Part shown: piece by piece, positions 56,466 through 64,000 of the stretch
Position numbering within the stretch: the first letter of the stretch is position 1
Layout of the letters: each line of letters opens with the position of its first letter
Assembly (NCBI RefSeq): GCF_014656475.1
Contig: NZ_BNCM01000015.1
Coordinates: 27,170-91,169, forward strand
Direction of reading: 5' to 3'
Source: Sinomonas cellulolyticus
Lineage (GTDB): Bacteria; Actinomycetota; Actinomycetes; Actinomycetales; Micrococcaceae
Length of the DNA: 64,000 nucleotides
The notes under the pieces: model-generated
What the model was told of the DNA's origin: nothing
Database searches by the model: none
The model's input: only the letters and a program-made list of their open reading frames with translations
Position numbers and translations under genes: made by a program

Positions 56466-56546
56466 CGAAGCCGACCTTCCCGAGCTCTGCCCGTGTGAGT
56501 GCTTGTGAGTCTCGCTGCCGCCACGTCTAGCGACGCCCGGCCGGCA

Positions 56547-56580
56547 CGCACGACGGCGGGTTCCCGGCCGCCGTCGTGCG
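56547..56580 (+). terminator. Terminator hairpin built on the 13-bp motif
   Basis: CGCACGACGGCGG (56547-56559) and CCGCCGTCGTGCG (56568-56580) form a perfect 13-bp stem with an 8-nt loop, 81 nt after the NERD gene. The right arm is a reverse-strand copy of GCGCACGACGGCG (56569-56581). Confidence 0.75.
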
Positions 56581-56620
56581 CCTCCTGTGTCTGGTGAGGC
56601 CGAGGGGCATACTGGGCTCC

Positions 56621-58333
56621 ATGCCGATTCCGAGCGATTCGCGTGATTGGTTCCACAAGGCCGTCGTCTACCAGGTCTACCCGCGCAGCTTCGCCGACTC
56701 GGACGGGGACGGGATCGGGGACCTCAAGGGGATCATCGGCAAGCTCGACTACCTGGAGCACCTCGGCGTGGACGCCGTCTGGCTCTCGCCGGTGTACCGC
56801 TCGCCGCAGGACGACAACGGCTACGACATCAGCGACTACCGCGACATCGACCCGATCTTCGGCACGCTCGAGGACCTGGACGAGCTCATCAAGGGTCTCC
56901 ACGGGCGCGGCATGAAGCTCGTCATGGACCTCGTGGTCAACCACACCTCGGACGAGCACCCATGGTTCGCCGAGTCCCGGGCCTCGCTCGACTCTCCGAA
57001 GCGCGACTGGTACTGGTGGCGCCCGGCCCGTCCCGGCCACGAGCCCGGGATGCCGGGCGCCGAACCCAACAACTGGGCTTCGTTCTTCTCCGGCCCGGCG
57101 TGGCAGTACGACGCCTACACGGGCCAGTACTACCTGCACCTGTTCTCGAGGAAGCAGCCGGACCTGAACTGGGAGAACCCCGAGGTGCGTCGCGCTGTGT
57201 ACGCCATGATGAACTGGTGGCTGGACCGCGGTGTCGACGGGTTCCGCATGGACGTGGTCAATTTCCTCTCGAAGGACACCGCGCTGCCGGACAAGCCCCT
57301 GGCCGAGGGTGAGCTGTACAGCCATGACCGCAGCGGCTACGTGTGCGGTCCACGCATCCACGAGTTCCTGCAGGAGATGCACTTCGAGGTGTTCGCCGCC
57401 CGCGGCCCGGGGCTGCTGACGGTGGGGGAGATGCCGAGCGTGACGCTCGAGGAGGCGGTCCTGTTCACGGACCCGTCCCGGGCCGAGCTGGACATGGTCT
57501 TCCAGTTCGAGCACGTGACCCTGGACTGGGACGGCTACAAGTGGCGGCGGAAGCCCCTCCGCCTCACCGACCTCAAGGCGTCCCTCGGCCGCTGGCAGGC
57601 GGGACTCCAGGAGCGCGGCTGGAACAGCCTCTACTGGGGCAACCACGATCAGCCGCGCGCCGTCTCCCGCTTCGGCGACGACGGCGCCTACCGCGAGGCG
57701 TCGGCGAAGATGCTGGCCGGGGTCCTGCACCTGCACCGCGGCACGCCGTACATCTACCAGGGGGACGAGCTCGGCATGACCAACATGCCGTTCGCCACCA
57801 TCGCCGAGCACCGCGACATCGAGGTGCTCAACCACTACCGGGAGGCCACGGATACGCTCGGGCTCGATCCGGCCGCGGTCCTGGCCAGCGTTGCCCCGCT
57901 CAACCGCGACAATGCCCGCACCCCAGTCCAGTGGGACGGGAGCCCGCACGCCGGCTTCACCACCGGCACCCCGTGGATCGGGGTCAACCCGAACGCCGCG
58001 GAGGTCAACGCCGCCGAGCAGCTGGGCCGCCCCGACTCGGTCCTGAACTTCCATCGCGAGCTCATCCGGCTCCGCCACGAGCTGCCCGTCGTCGCCGACG
58101 GCGACTTCACCATGCTCCTGCCGGACCACGAATCCGTGTACGCCTTCGTCCGGCGACTCGGGGGCGAGGAACTGCTCGTGCTCGGAAACTTCTCGGGCGA
58201 GCCGCAGGCCGTGGACCTCGGGGACTCCGACTGGGCCGGTGCCGACGTGCTGCTCGGCAACTATCCGAAGAGCGAGGGCCTGGACCTGCGGCCCTGGGAG
58301 TTCGCCTGCCGCCTTCGCACGGTGGGTGCATAG
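56621..58333 (+). CDS. GH13 alpha-glucosidase / oligo-1,6-glucosidase
   Basis: A 570-residue glycoside hydrolase family 13 enzyme. The conserved regions are in order: DLVVNH (near 104), GFRMDV with the nucleophile Asp (near 208), TVGEMP with the acid/base Glu (near 270) and GNHDQPR with the stabilising Asp (near 344); a C-terminal beta domain follows. The Val after GFRMD in region II is typical of alpha-glucosidases acting on alpha-1,6 or alpha-1,4 oligosaccharides. No signal peptide, so it works on imported maltose or isomaltose. ATG 56621 fits the family start but has a weak ribosome binding site. No sugar transporter is adjacent. Confidence 0.93.
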   Translation: MPIPSDSRDWFHKAVVYQVYPRSFADSDGDGIGDLKGIIGKLDYLEHLGVDAVWLSPVYRSPQDDNGYDISDYRDIDPIFGTLEDLDELIKGLHGRGMKLVMDLVVNHTSDEHPWFAESRASLDSPKRDWYWWRPARPGHEPGMPGAEPNNWASFFSGPAWQYDAYTGQYYLHLFSRKQPDLNWENPEVRRAVYAMMNWWLDRGVDGFRMDVVNFLSKDTALPDKPLAEGELYSHDRSGYVCGPRIHEFLQEMHFEVFAARGPGLLTVGEMPSVTLEEAVLFTDPSRAELDMVFQFEHVTLDWDGYKWRRKPLRLTDLKASLGRWQAGLQERGWNSLYWGNHDQPRAVSRFGDDGAYREASAKMLAGVLHLHRGTPYIYQGDELGMTNMPFATIAEHRDIEVLNHYREATDTLGLDPAAVLASVAPLNRDNARTPVQWDGSPHAGFTTGTPWIGVNPNAAEVNAAEQLGRPDSVLNFHRELIRLRHELPVVADGDFTMLLPDHESVYAFVRRLGGEELLVLGNFSGEPQAVDLGDSDWAGADVLLGNYPKSEGLDLRPWEFACRLRTVGA

Positions 58334-58391
58334 CCGGCGTCGTCCTGGGGTATAGCGAGGGAGGCCAACCCCTTCGACGAAAGGTGTCACC

Positions 58392-59393
58392 ATGCGAGCC
58401 GTCTAGATCCCTGCCCCCGGCGAGGCCTTCGAAACCGTCGACCGTGAGGTCCCCGAGGTCCCGCACGGCCACGTCCTCGTGCGCGTTGCGGCGTGCGGCG
58501 TCTGCCATTCCGACACCATGCCCGGCGCCGGCATGGCCTCCTCCTACCCGCGCATCCCGGGCCACGAGGTGGCCGGGACTGTCGAGACAGTCGGCGAGGG
58601 CGTCGAGCAGTGGACGCCCGACCAGCGCGTGGGTGTCGGCTGGTTCGGCGGTGCCTGCTTCGTGTGCGATGCGTGCCGCGACGGCGACTTCATCTCCTGC
58701 CGCGTCGGCAACGTCACCGGCCTGACCTTCGACGGCGGGTACGCCGAGTTCGTCGTGGCCCCGGCTGATGCGCTTGCGGCTATCCCGGACGAGCTCAGCG
58801 ACGCTGAGGCCGCCCCGCTCATGTGCGCGGGCGTGACCACCTTCAACGGCCTCCGGCAGAGCGGCGCCCGCGCCGGCGACGTCGTGGCGGTCCTCGGACT
58901 CGGCGGCCTCGGCCACCTCGGCGTGCAGTTCGCGGCCCGCATGGGCTTCGAGACCGTCGCGATCGCGCGGGGTGCCGAGAAGGAGCAGTTTGCACGGGAG
59001 CTCGGGGCGCACCACTACATCGACAGCACCGCGGACGACGTCGCGGCCTCGCTTGCCGCGCTCGGCGGTGCGAAGGCTGTGCTCGCCACGGTGACCGATG
59101 CCGATGCGATGACGGCGGCCATCGGCGGCCTGGCGCCGCGCGGGAAGCTCGTGGTCCTCGGCGTCCCGCACGAGCCCTTGTCCGTCAATGCCGGGGCAAT
59201 CGTCGGCGGGAGCCAGTCGGTGGCGGGACATGCGTCCGGGACCGCGAAGGACTCCCAGGACACGCTGCGCTTCGCGGCGCTCACCGGCGTGCGCCCGCTC
59301 ATCGAGGAGTACCCGCTCCAGAAGGCCGCGGACGGGTTCGACCGCATGATGTCGGGCAAGGCCCGCTTCCGGGTGGTCCTCACCGTCGATTGA
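58392..59393 (+). pseudogene. Zinc alcohol dehydrogenase (AdhA-like) with TAG at codon 5
   Basis: A medium-chain alcohol dehydrogenase of 333 codons. ATG 58392 has an ideal AAAGG site, but the frame reads M-R-A-V-TAG (58404-58406) before I-P-A-P-G-E-A-F-E and an otherwise intact protein: CGVCHSD (catalytic Cys), GHEVAG, the CFVCDACRDGDFISC structural zinc loop, GLGGLGHLGVQ cofactor motif and a proper C-terminus KARFRVVLTVD. Relatives read MRAVQIP here, so CAG has probably become TAG by one C-to-T change. Restart at GTG 58479 would lose the first beta strand. It could be a very recent pseudogene, a read-through gene or a sequencing error. Confidence 0.8.
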
Positions 59394-59411
59394 CGGGTGG
59401 CCTCGCCAGCA

Positions 59412-59447
59412 CTGGAGGCGGCACTCCTGCGGGGGTGCCGCCTCCAG
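59412..59447 (+). terminator. Terminator hairpin after the alcohol dehydrogenase
   Basis: CTGGAGGCGGCAC (59412-59424) and GTGCCGCCTCCAG (59435-59447) form a perfect 13-bp stem with a 10-nt loop, 19 nt after the stop codon. Confidence 0.75.
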
Positions 59448-59488
59448 GTGCGTGGTGTTCCCCAGCGGTCTGAGGAGGCAGGCCCTTG

Positions 59489-59507
59489 CCGCACGGGATC
59501 CGTGCGG
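59489..59507 (+). terminator. Short second hairpin downstream of the alcohol dehydrogenase
   Basis: CCGCACGG (59489-59496) and CCGTGCGG (59500-59507) form a perfect 8-bp stem with a 3-nt loop, followed by an AT-rich stretch (CATAATCTATCT). It may be a backup terminator, or part of the next gene's promoter region. Confidence 0.45.
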
Positions 59508-59517
59508 GCATAATCTA

Positions 59518-59548
59518 TCTCGACAACCGAAATACTTGGTTGTCGAGA
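59518..59548. promoter_or_regulatory. 11-bp inverted repeat upstream of a secreted-protein gene
   Basis: TCTCGACAACC (59518-59528) and GGTTGTCGAGA (59538-59548) are perfect arms around a 9-nt AT-rich spacer, 72 bp before the start of the secreted protein. The AT-rich surroundings (TAATCTAT, ATATCG) suggest a promoter, so a regulator site is likely. No regulator gene lies next to it. Confidence 0.55.
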
Positions 59549-59620
59549 ATATCGCAGAGTGTCACTGTCTGATGTAGCAGAAGCCCCGGCCCTTGTGCCC
59601 TTGCCCTTTGGAGAAGACCC

Positions 59621-60187
59621 ATGCGTACTCGCCGCTTCCTTGCCGCCGCCGCGTCCGCCGCAGCACTTGCCTCGACCGTCCTCCTTGCACCCGCGGCCAC
59701 TGCCGACGCGGGCATGGGAACCGCCCCGCGCAGCCCCAAGGCGACGACAGTGGTGCTGAACCCCGAACTCGTGCCCGTTCTGGTCAACACCCTCGACGTC
59801 AGAGCGCTCGCGCCGGCCCGACTGACGGCGCCGGGCGGCATGCCCCAAGTGTCGTTCCCCATCACGAGCATCGGCCAAGGCGTCATCGGGCACGTCGGCG
59901 GCCTCGACTTCACCCCGATTGGCGGCGGCGACCTCCGTCTGACCAACTTCGACATCAACCTCGGCACCGGCCTCCTCGATGCCAAGGCCCAGCTGAACGG
60001 CAAGCGGCTTCAGGGTCGCGTTGACCTCTTCGCCCTCGGCCCGGTCCAGCCCATCAACGGTTCCGTCCCCTCGTGCACGGGCACGCCCGCGGGCCTGACC
60101 CTCACCCCCGCGGCTGCCGCCGCCCTCGGCGCCCCCTCGTTCGCGGGGGCGTTCATCGGCGACGCCTGCGTGGTCGCGGGGAACTGA
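59621..60187 (+). CDS. Secreted protein, HtaA-like domain (tentative)
   Basis: A 188-residue exported protein. A Sec signal peptide spans residues 1-29 (RTRRFLAAAASAAALASTVL, cleavage after ATADA). The mature part is beta-rich: VSFPITSIGQGVIGHVGGLDF, GDLRLTNFDINLGTGLLDAK, GRVDLFALGPV, and LTPAAAAALGAPSFAGAFIGDAC. The run of GxIxHxGGLxF, LTNFxI and LTPAAAxALG resembles the HtaA heme-binding domain of corynebacteria, but the key Tyr and His ligands are not clearly identifiable, so a heme role is only a suggestion. GGAGA lies 7 nt before ATG 59621. No sortase or anchor motif. Confidence 0.75.
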   Translation: MRTRRFLAAAASAAALASTVLLAPAATADAGMGTAPRSPKATTVVLNPELVPVLVNTLDVRALAPARLTAPGGMPQVSFPITSIGQGVIGHVGGLDFTPIGGGDLRLTNFDINLGTGLLDAKAQLNGKRLQGRVDLFALGPVQPINGSVPSCTGTPAGLTLTPAAAAALGAPSFAGAFIGDACVVAGN

Positions 60188-60201
60188 GGCTTCCGACTCC
60201 T

Positions 60202-60245
60202 CCAGACCGCGGGTGTCATTCCTGGCAGAGGCGCCCGCGGTCTGG
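60202..60245 (+). terminator. 12-bp terminator hairpin after the secreted-protein gene
   Basis: CCAGACCGCGGG (60202-60213) and CCCGCGGTCTGG (60234-60245) pair perfectly with a 20-nt loop, starting 14 nt after the stop codon. Confidence 0.65.
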
Positions 60246-60307
60246 GGGTCACGCCACCGGGTGGCCGGCCCCGTCCTGCCTCTCCAGACGGCAAACCGTC
60301 AGGAAAG

Positions 60308-60325
60308 CTGAACAGTAGTGTTCAG
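60308..60325. promoter_or_regulatory. Palindrome upstream of the amino-acid permease
   Basis: CTGAACA-GTAG-TGTTCAG is a perfect 7-bp dyad, 133 bp before the permease ATG, in the AT-richest part of that gap. It is a candidate operator of unknown regulator. Confidence 0.45.
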
Positions 60326-60457
60326 TAAGAGTTGCTTTACGTGACGGGACGGTTCTTCCAATACTGGTGCGGGAGCTGTGGTCCACGTCACGTCGCGTGA
60401 GGCTGCGCTCTTGGGAGGGCCCGGACCGCGGGTCCGAAGCACAGGTGGGAGTTCTCG

Positions 60458-61909
60458 ATGATTGGGCAGGACCTGCGTTCGGTGTGGCGGCGGAAGCCGT
60501 TGGAGGAAATGGAGGACGAGACCGTCAAGAGCGGTCTGTTCAGGAGCCTCGGGCTATGGCAGCTCACGGCGATCGGTGTGGGAGGAATCGTCGGCGTCGG
60601 CATCTTCTCGCTCGCCGGGCTCGTCGCGCACGGCGATTCGGCCAACCCGGGGGTGGGTCCGGCCGTCCTCATCTCGTTCCTGGTGGCGGGGCTCGCCTCG
60701 GCCGCGGCGGCCCTCTCCTACGCGGAGTTCGCGGGCATGATCCCGCGCGCCGGCTCCGCCTACACGTACGGGTACGTGGCGCTCGGGGAGATCACCGGCT
60801 GGTTCATCGGATGGGACCTGCTGCTCGAGTACATCGCGATCGTCGCCGTCGTCGCCATCGGCATCTCCGGCTACCTGGACGCGTTCCTCAGCGGCTTCGG
60901 CGTCCATCTCCCGGCTTGGATGGCCTCCACGGTGGACGAGGGCAAGGGCGGCGTCATCAACCTGCCGGCCATCCTGATCTGCCTGCTCGTCACGCTCATC
61001 CTCAGCCGCGGGACCAAGGCCTTCGGCCGGTTCGAGCTCGCGGTCGTGGCCATCAAGGTGGTCCTGATCCTGTTCATCGTGGGCCTCGGCATCTTCTACA
61101 TCAACACCAGCAACTACACGCCGTTCATGCCCAGCGGCTTCGGCCCGGTGATGAGTGGCGCCGCCACGGTGTTCTTCGCGGTCTTCGGCTACGACGCGAT
61201 GAGCACGGCCGCCGAGGAGGCCACCGAGGGCAAGAAGCACATGCCCAAGGCCATCGTCCTGTCCCTCATCATCGCGATGCTCCTCTACGTTGCCGCGACC
61301 CTCGTCCTCACCGGGATGCAGAACTACAAGGACATCGACCCGAAGGCCGGCTTCGCCTCCGCCTTCGCCGGCGTGGGCCTGCCGGTGATCGCGAGCATCA
61401 TCTCCGTGTTCGCGGTGCTCTCCATCCTCACCGTCATGCTGACCTTCCTCCTCGGCGTGACCCGCGTGTGGTTCTCGATGAGCCGTGACGGACTGCTGCC
61501 GAAGTGGTTCTCAAAGGTGGACCGCGGCGGCACCCCGCAGCGCGTCACGTGGATCGCGGGCCTCGGCTCGGCGTTCCTCGCCGGGGTGTTCCCGATCCGC
61601 GCCGTGGCCGACCTGACCAACATCGGCATCCTCGCCGCGTTCGTGGTGGTCTGCGTCTCGGTCATCGTGTTCCGCCGCACCAAGCCGAACGCGCCGCGCA
61701 CCTTCCGCCTGCCGTTCATGCCGGTGGTCCCCGCGTTCGGCGTCCTCGCCTCGCTGTTCCTGATCTCCCAGCTGCACTGGGAGACCTGGCTCCGCTTCGT
61801 GGTCTGGCTCGTGATCGGCCTGGCCATCTACTTCGGCTACGGGCGCAGGCACTCGCTCATGAACCCGGACAGCCCGCGCCGGGTGCAGGAGGCGAGCCTG
61901 CGGGGCTGA
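60458..61909 (+). CDS. APC-family amino-acid permease (cationic amino-acid transporter-like)
   Basis: A 483-residue permease with 12 predicted helices. It opens with a cytoplasmic segment (LRSVWRRKPLEEM) and shows the amino-acid/polyamine/organocation motifs GVGGIVGVGIFSLAG in helix 1 (near 40), FAGMIPRAGSAYTYGYVALGE, and FFAVFGYDAMSTAAEE in helix 6 (near 240-255), all typical of the CAT branch (YhdG/YfnA-like). It probably imports a basic or branched amino acid by proton symport. GGGAG precedes ATG 60458 by about 7 nt. A terminator made from the 13-bp motif follows at 61926. Confidence 0.92.
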   Translation: MIGQDLRSVWRRKPLEEMEDETVKSGLFRSLGLWQLTAIGVGGIVGVGIFSLAGLVAHGDSANPGVGPAVLISFLVAGLASAAAALSYAEFAGMIPRAGSAYTYGYVALGEITGWFIGWDLLLEYIAIVAVVAIGISGYLDAFLSGFGVHLPAWMASTVDEGKGGVINLPAILICLLVTLILSRGTKAFGRFELAVVAIKVVLILFIVGLGIFYINTSNYTPFMPSGFGPVMSGAATVFFAVFGYDAMSTAAEEATEGKKHMPKAIVLSLIIAMLLYVAATLVLTGMQNYKDIDPKAGFASAFAGVGLPVIASIISVFAVLSILTVMLTFLLGVTRVWFSMSRDGLLPKWFSKVDRGGTPQRVTWIAGLGSAFLAGVFPIRAVADLTNIGILAAFVVVCVSVIVFRRTKPNAPRTFRLPFMPVVPAFGVLASLFLISQLHWETWLRFVVWLVIGLAIYFGYGRRHSLMNPDSPRRVQEASLRG

Positions 61910-61925
61910 CCCAAGGCTCCGCAGA

Positions 61926-61961
61926 GCGCACGACGGCGGGTGAGAGCCCGGCGTCGTGCGC
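61926..61961 (+). terminator. Terminator hairpin built on the 13-bp motif
   Basis: A 15-bp stem with one mismatch (61926-61940 with 61947-61961) and a 6-nt loop, 17 nt after the permease stop. The left arm begins with an exact GCGCACGACGGCG. Confidence 0.75.
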
Positions 61962-62120
61962 GGCCACCTGGGCCGCCGAGCAGTTGGTTCCGGAGCTGCT
62001 GGGATCGGAGTCCGCGGCGGGCGTAAAGCCGGCTAAATCATTCCCGTGGAAACCAGAAGGGCCGCTCATCCAGCAACCGCACTGATGAGGCGCTGCGATG
62101 TCACAGGGTAGGGTTGCCTC

Positions 62121-63551
62121 ATGTTGGCACCCAAGGGGCTTTTTACGGCAGTTCGCCGCGCATTGGACAACCTCAAGCCGGAACGCGACCCACTACTCCC
62201 TCGTGGTCGTGAAACGGGGTGGAGGGGGATGGAATTTGCTGAGGCGCAGAGATTTCGGCCCTTTGATTTGCTTCCTGCAGCTGGGCAATTCTTCGCGTCT
62301 TCAGGAGAGAGTCCCGCGACACGCCACTACATCGACACCGTGCCGCGAGCCCCTTTCCTCACGATCGAGCTAAGTTCTGAAGGCGACCCCGGTGCGTGGG
62401 AGGCAGGCATCTCAACCCCACGGGGAACCGTACGAGCCGACTACGATGTTTCGGAGAACCAGGTTCGCCTGTTCCTCTCCACAGTCCATTCTGAGCGTCT
62501 ACTTGGAAAACGCGTTGTTGCCGCGGGTCCCGCGCGGGTGGCGCTGACGTTCACGGAGAACACCGTGTGTCTCTGGAGCAGGGATGGCGGGGATTGGTCC
62601 GTTCTTGTGGTCTGCCGTCTGAGTCCTGCCGATGGAATCGATTTACGGCAGGCCGATTGCCTGTCCGCCTCCCGACTCTTCTGGCGAGGCAGCTTCGCGC
62701 GCGCCCGCGCAGGGTATTTCGGCTATGTCGGGCTTCGCGACCCGCAGCTTATTCGCTCGCCAGACGGAGAGCCCATCCGCGACGGGGGAAGGCTCTGGAT
62801 GACCGCCACGTGTGCTGGACCTGGATTCTTCCATGCAGCCCACTGGGCCGTGTTCTCGTTTCCTGAGAATAGTCCAGAGGAATTGCGCTTGGAGAGCCAC
62901 TTGTTCTTCAATCGAGACGGCCGGCTGCTGGGTGACCATGCTGGGTTCATACTTCGCGGGGAGGATGGGTTCCTCGTCGGAGTCAGCTCGTGGGGTGATT
63001 TCGACAACAATGCCCACGTACGCTCTGCGGCTTCACAGGCAGACATTCTCACTGGAGTTCACGTGCTTGAGTCGCGGCCTTGGCCGCTTCCCACCGAATA
63101 TGACGCCTGGGACCCATCGCTGATTCGTCATGAAGGAGCTTGGTGGCTGGCGTTCGTCGAATGCACGAGGTATTCGCCGAGGTTCACCTTCAGGCCCGTT
63201 CTCGCGAAGACTTCTCCAGGAGCTGAGTGGGACGGCCAGTTGGAACGTGTAGGAGCAGACACAATACATCAGCAGACTGAAGGGACTTTGCTGACAATTC
63301 TCGACGGCAACCTCTACGTCCTTGCCAGCGACGGTGATGCTCGGGATTATCCGATATACGACCTTGCCATGCATCGTATCGACACGCTGAACGCGCCATA
63401 TCCGACAAACATTCCCCATCCATTGGTCGTCAATCCGAATGACGACCCTTTCATCCTCACTTTCGACGGCACGCCTCACAACGAGTCAGAACTTGGGTAT
63501 GGCACGCACGGCGACATTGTCGTCCTACGGGGCAGGCGCCAAACGGCCTGA
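62121..63551 (+). CDS. Five-bladed beta-propeller-like protein (GH43-like), probably acquired
   Basis: A 476-residue protein of unknown function. Residues ~195-470 show spaced propeller-like repeats: GYFGYVGLRDPQLI, DHAGFILRGEDGFLVG, DAWDPSLIRHEGAWWLAFVE, GTLLTILDGNLYVLAS and HPLVVNPNDDPFILTF. The Asp-Pro-x-(I/L) phrases recall GH43/GH32/GH68 five-bladed propellers, where such Asp residues are catalytic, so carbohydrate binding or hydrolysis is possible. There is no signal peptide. Third codon positions are visibly less GC-biased than elsewhere (TTT, ATT, TCA, CGA, AAT codons), which suggests horizontal transfer. ATG 62121 has GTAGGG about 9 nt upstream. Confidence 0.7.
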   Translation: MLAPKGLFTAVRRALDNLKPERDPLLPRGRETGWRGMEFAEAQRFRPFDLLPAAGQFFASSGESPATRHYIDTVPRAPFLTIELSSEGDPGAWEAGISTPRGTVRADYDVSENQVRLFLSTVHSERLLGKRVVAAGPARVALTFTENTVCLWSRDGGDWSVLVVCRLSPADGIDLRQADCLSASRLFWRGSFARARAGYFGYVGLRDPQLIRSPDGEPIRDGGRLWMTATCAGPGFFHAAHWAVFSFPENSPEELRLESHLFFNRDGRLLGDHAGFILRGEDGFLVGVSSWGDFDNNAHVRSAASQADILTGVHVLESRPWPLPTEYDAWDPSLIRHEGAWWLAFVECTRYSPRFTFRPVLAKTSPGAEWDGQLERVGADTIHQQTEGTLLTILDGNLYVLASDGDARDYPIYDLAMHRIDTLNAPYPTNIPHPLVVNPNDDPFILTFDGTPHNESELGYGTHGDIVVLRGRRQTA

Positions 63552-63667
63552 CCGCCGTGGGGTGCAGCGCAGTGCACCCAAGAGTTTCAACCATGTTGGC
63601 TTTTCCCCTAACAGCACGGACATGATTGTCCCCAGGGAGATAGTCCTGCGGCAGAACGGCGGGCACG

Positions 63668-63680
63668 CGCCGTCGTGCGC
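63668..63680 (-). repeat. Copy of the 13-bp interspersed motif
   Basis: A reverse-strand exact copy of GCGCACGACGGCG in the 137-bp gap between the convergent propeller and LysR genes. Flanking GCACG and CGTGC can form a small stem. The gap shows no other clear feature. Confidence 0.6.
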
Positions 63681-63688
63681 GAACGGTG

Positions 63689-64000
63689 TTAGCTCTGGGT
63701 TGCCTCCCACGCCCGGCCGGCCTCGACGAGGATGCGTCCCATCGCGGCCCCGGCGGGAGAGGGCCGCTCGCCCCCACGGCGGGCGAGCACGATGCTGCGC
63801 GCCGGCGGCGTGGGCGAGACCGCGGTGATCACCGAGATGTCGTCGCGGAGGCTGTAGAGGGAGAGTTGCGGTTCGAGGGCAATCCCCATGCCGACGGCGA
63901 CCATGGCCTGTGCCTCCTGGTAGCTTCGGGCTTCGAACGAGACGGTCGGGGCGAAGCCCGCCGCTTCGCACGCGTCCTCGAGGACGGCCAGGACGTTGGG
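63689..64000 (-). CDS. LysR-family regulator, C-terminal part only (runs off right edge)
   Basis: The last 103 residues of a LysR-type regulator's effector-binding domain, open to the right edge. The frame reads PNVLAVLEDACEAAGF, FEARSYQEAQAMVAVGMGIAL, then EPQLSLYSLRDDISVI and LARRGGERPSPAGAAM to the stop at 63689. The phrase AMVAVGMGIAL is the usual interdomain segment of LysR effector domains (V..G.G...P). The DNA-binding half and the target genes lie outside the window. Confidence 0.88.
   Translation of the reverse strand, partial: PNVLAVLEDACEAAGFAPTVSFEARSYQEAQAMVAVGMGIALEPQLSLYSLRDDISVITAVSPTPPARSIVLARRGGERPSPAGAAMGRILVEAGRAWEATQS

Noticed and set aside
62098..62373. Small 91-residue plus-strand ORF
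   Set aside because: It is the start of the propeller gene in another frame, with no motif or ribosome binding site.
1..64000. tRNA, rRNA, tmRNA or integrase attachment sites
   Set aside because: I looked for cloverleaf patterns, GGTTCGAATCC-type T-arms and conserved rRNA stretches in the gaps and found none. A covariance search would be decisive and could overturn this.

Overview
The window is very GC-rich, gene-dense bacterial DNA with strong GC bias at third codon positions, frequent GTG/TTG starts and many 4-nt stop/start overlaps. Gene content (IclR pairs, an MHS-type transporter, P450 with ferredoxin partners, a fused ferritin-like/VIT1 protein, a two-gene asymmetric ABC exporter, many small DUF proteins) points to an actinobacterium, most like the Micrococcaceae (Arthrobacter/Sinomonas-like). 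That placement is inference. I see no rRNA, tRNA, CRISPR array, phage block or intact insertion sequence.

Left part (1-20.7 kb): the 5' end of an MHS transporter beside an MBL-fold hydrolase and a divergent LysR regulator; a membrane metzincin protease; an Er-VIT1 iron/manganese transporter; an XRE-cupin regulator; a large APC permease; two tandem paralogous lipoproteins; a translationally coupled ureohydrolase and ThDP-enzyme pair that could run the end of the arginine transaminase route; a MarR-controlled DHA2 efflux pump with an unusual coiled-coil tail; and a heterodimeric ABC exporter with one degenerate ATP site.

Middle (20.7-34.3 kb): thirteen co-directional minus-strand genes. They form a probable catabolic island: P450, ferredoxin reductase and [2Fe-2S] ferredoxin; two KstD-like flavin dehydrogenases; two SDRs; a Dabb protein; an MHS importer; and two IclR regulators. 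A flavin/split-barrel protein and an RclA-like flavoprotein disulfide reductase lie at the upstream end. Two similar palindromes (23878-23894, 31531-31547) are candidate IclR operators. The substrate is unknown; an alicyclic, terpenoid or steroid-like ketone is the natural guess.

Right part (34.3-64 kb): housekeeping and accessory genes. They include a winged-helix protein fused to a starch-binding-like domain and followed by a 17-bp tandem repeat, a membrane-anchored HNH nuclease, an AlkD-like protein, an McrBC restriction system with a distinctive N-terminal domain, a regulated ABC-2 exporter with a perfect 16-bp palindrome over its promoter, an adenine deaminase, a CYTH-CHAD protein, a membrane NERD protein, a GH13 alpha-glucosidase, an amino-acid permease, and a lower-GC beta-propeller protein that looks acquired. 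The right edge cuts a LysR gene.

Three genes look broken: an SDR (frameshift with deletion near 43.08 kb), an alcohol dehydrogenase (TAG at codon 5, 58404-58406) and a HAD phosphatase reduced to 18 codons (48797-48850). A 13-bp motif, GCGCACGACGGCG, occurs nine times exactly; it lies in terminator hairpins, in flexible coding linkers and at the HAD breakpoint, so it may be an interspersed repeat family.
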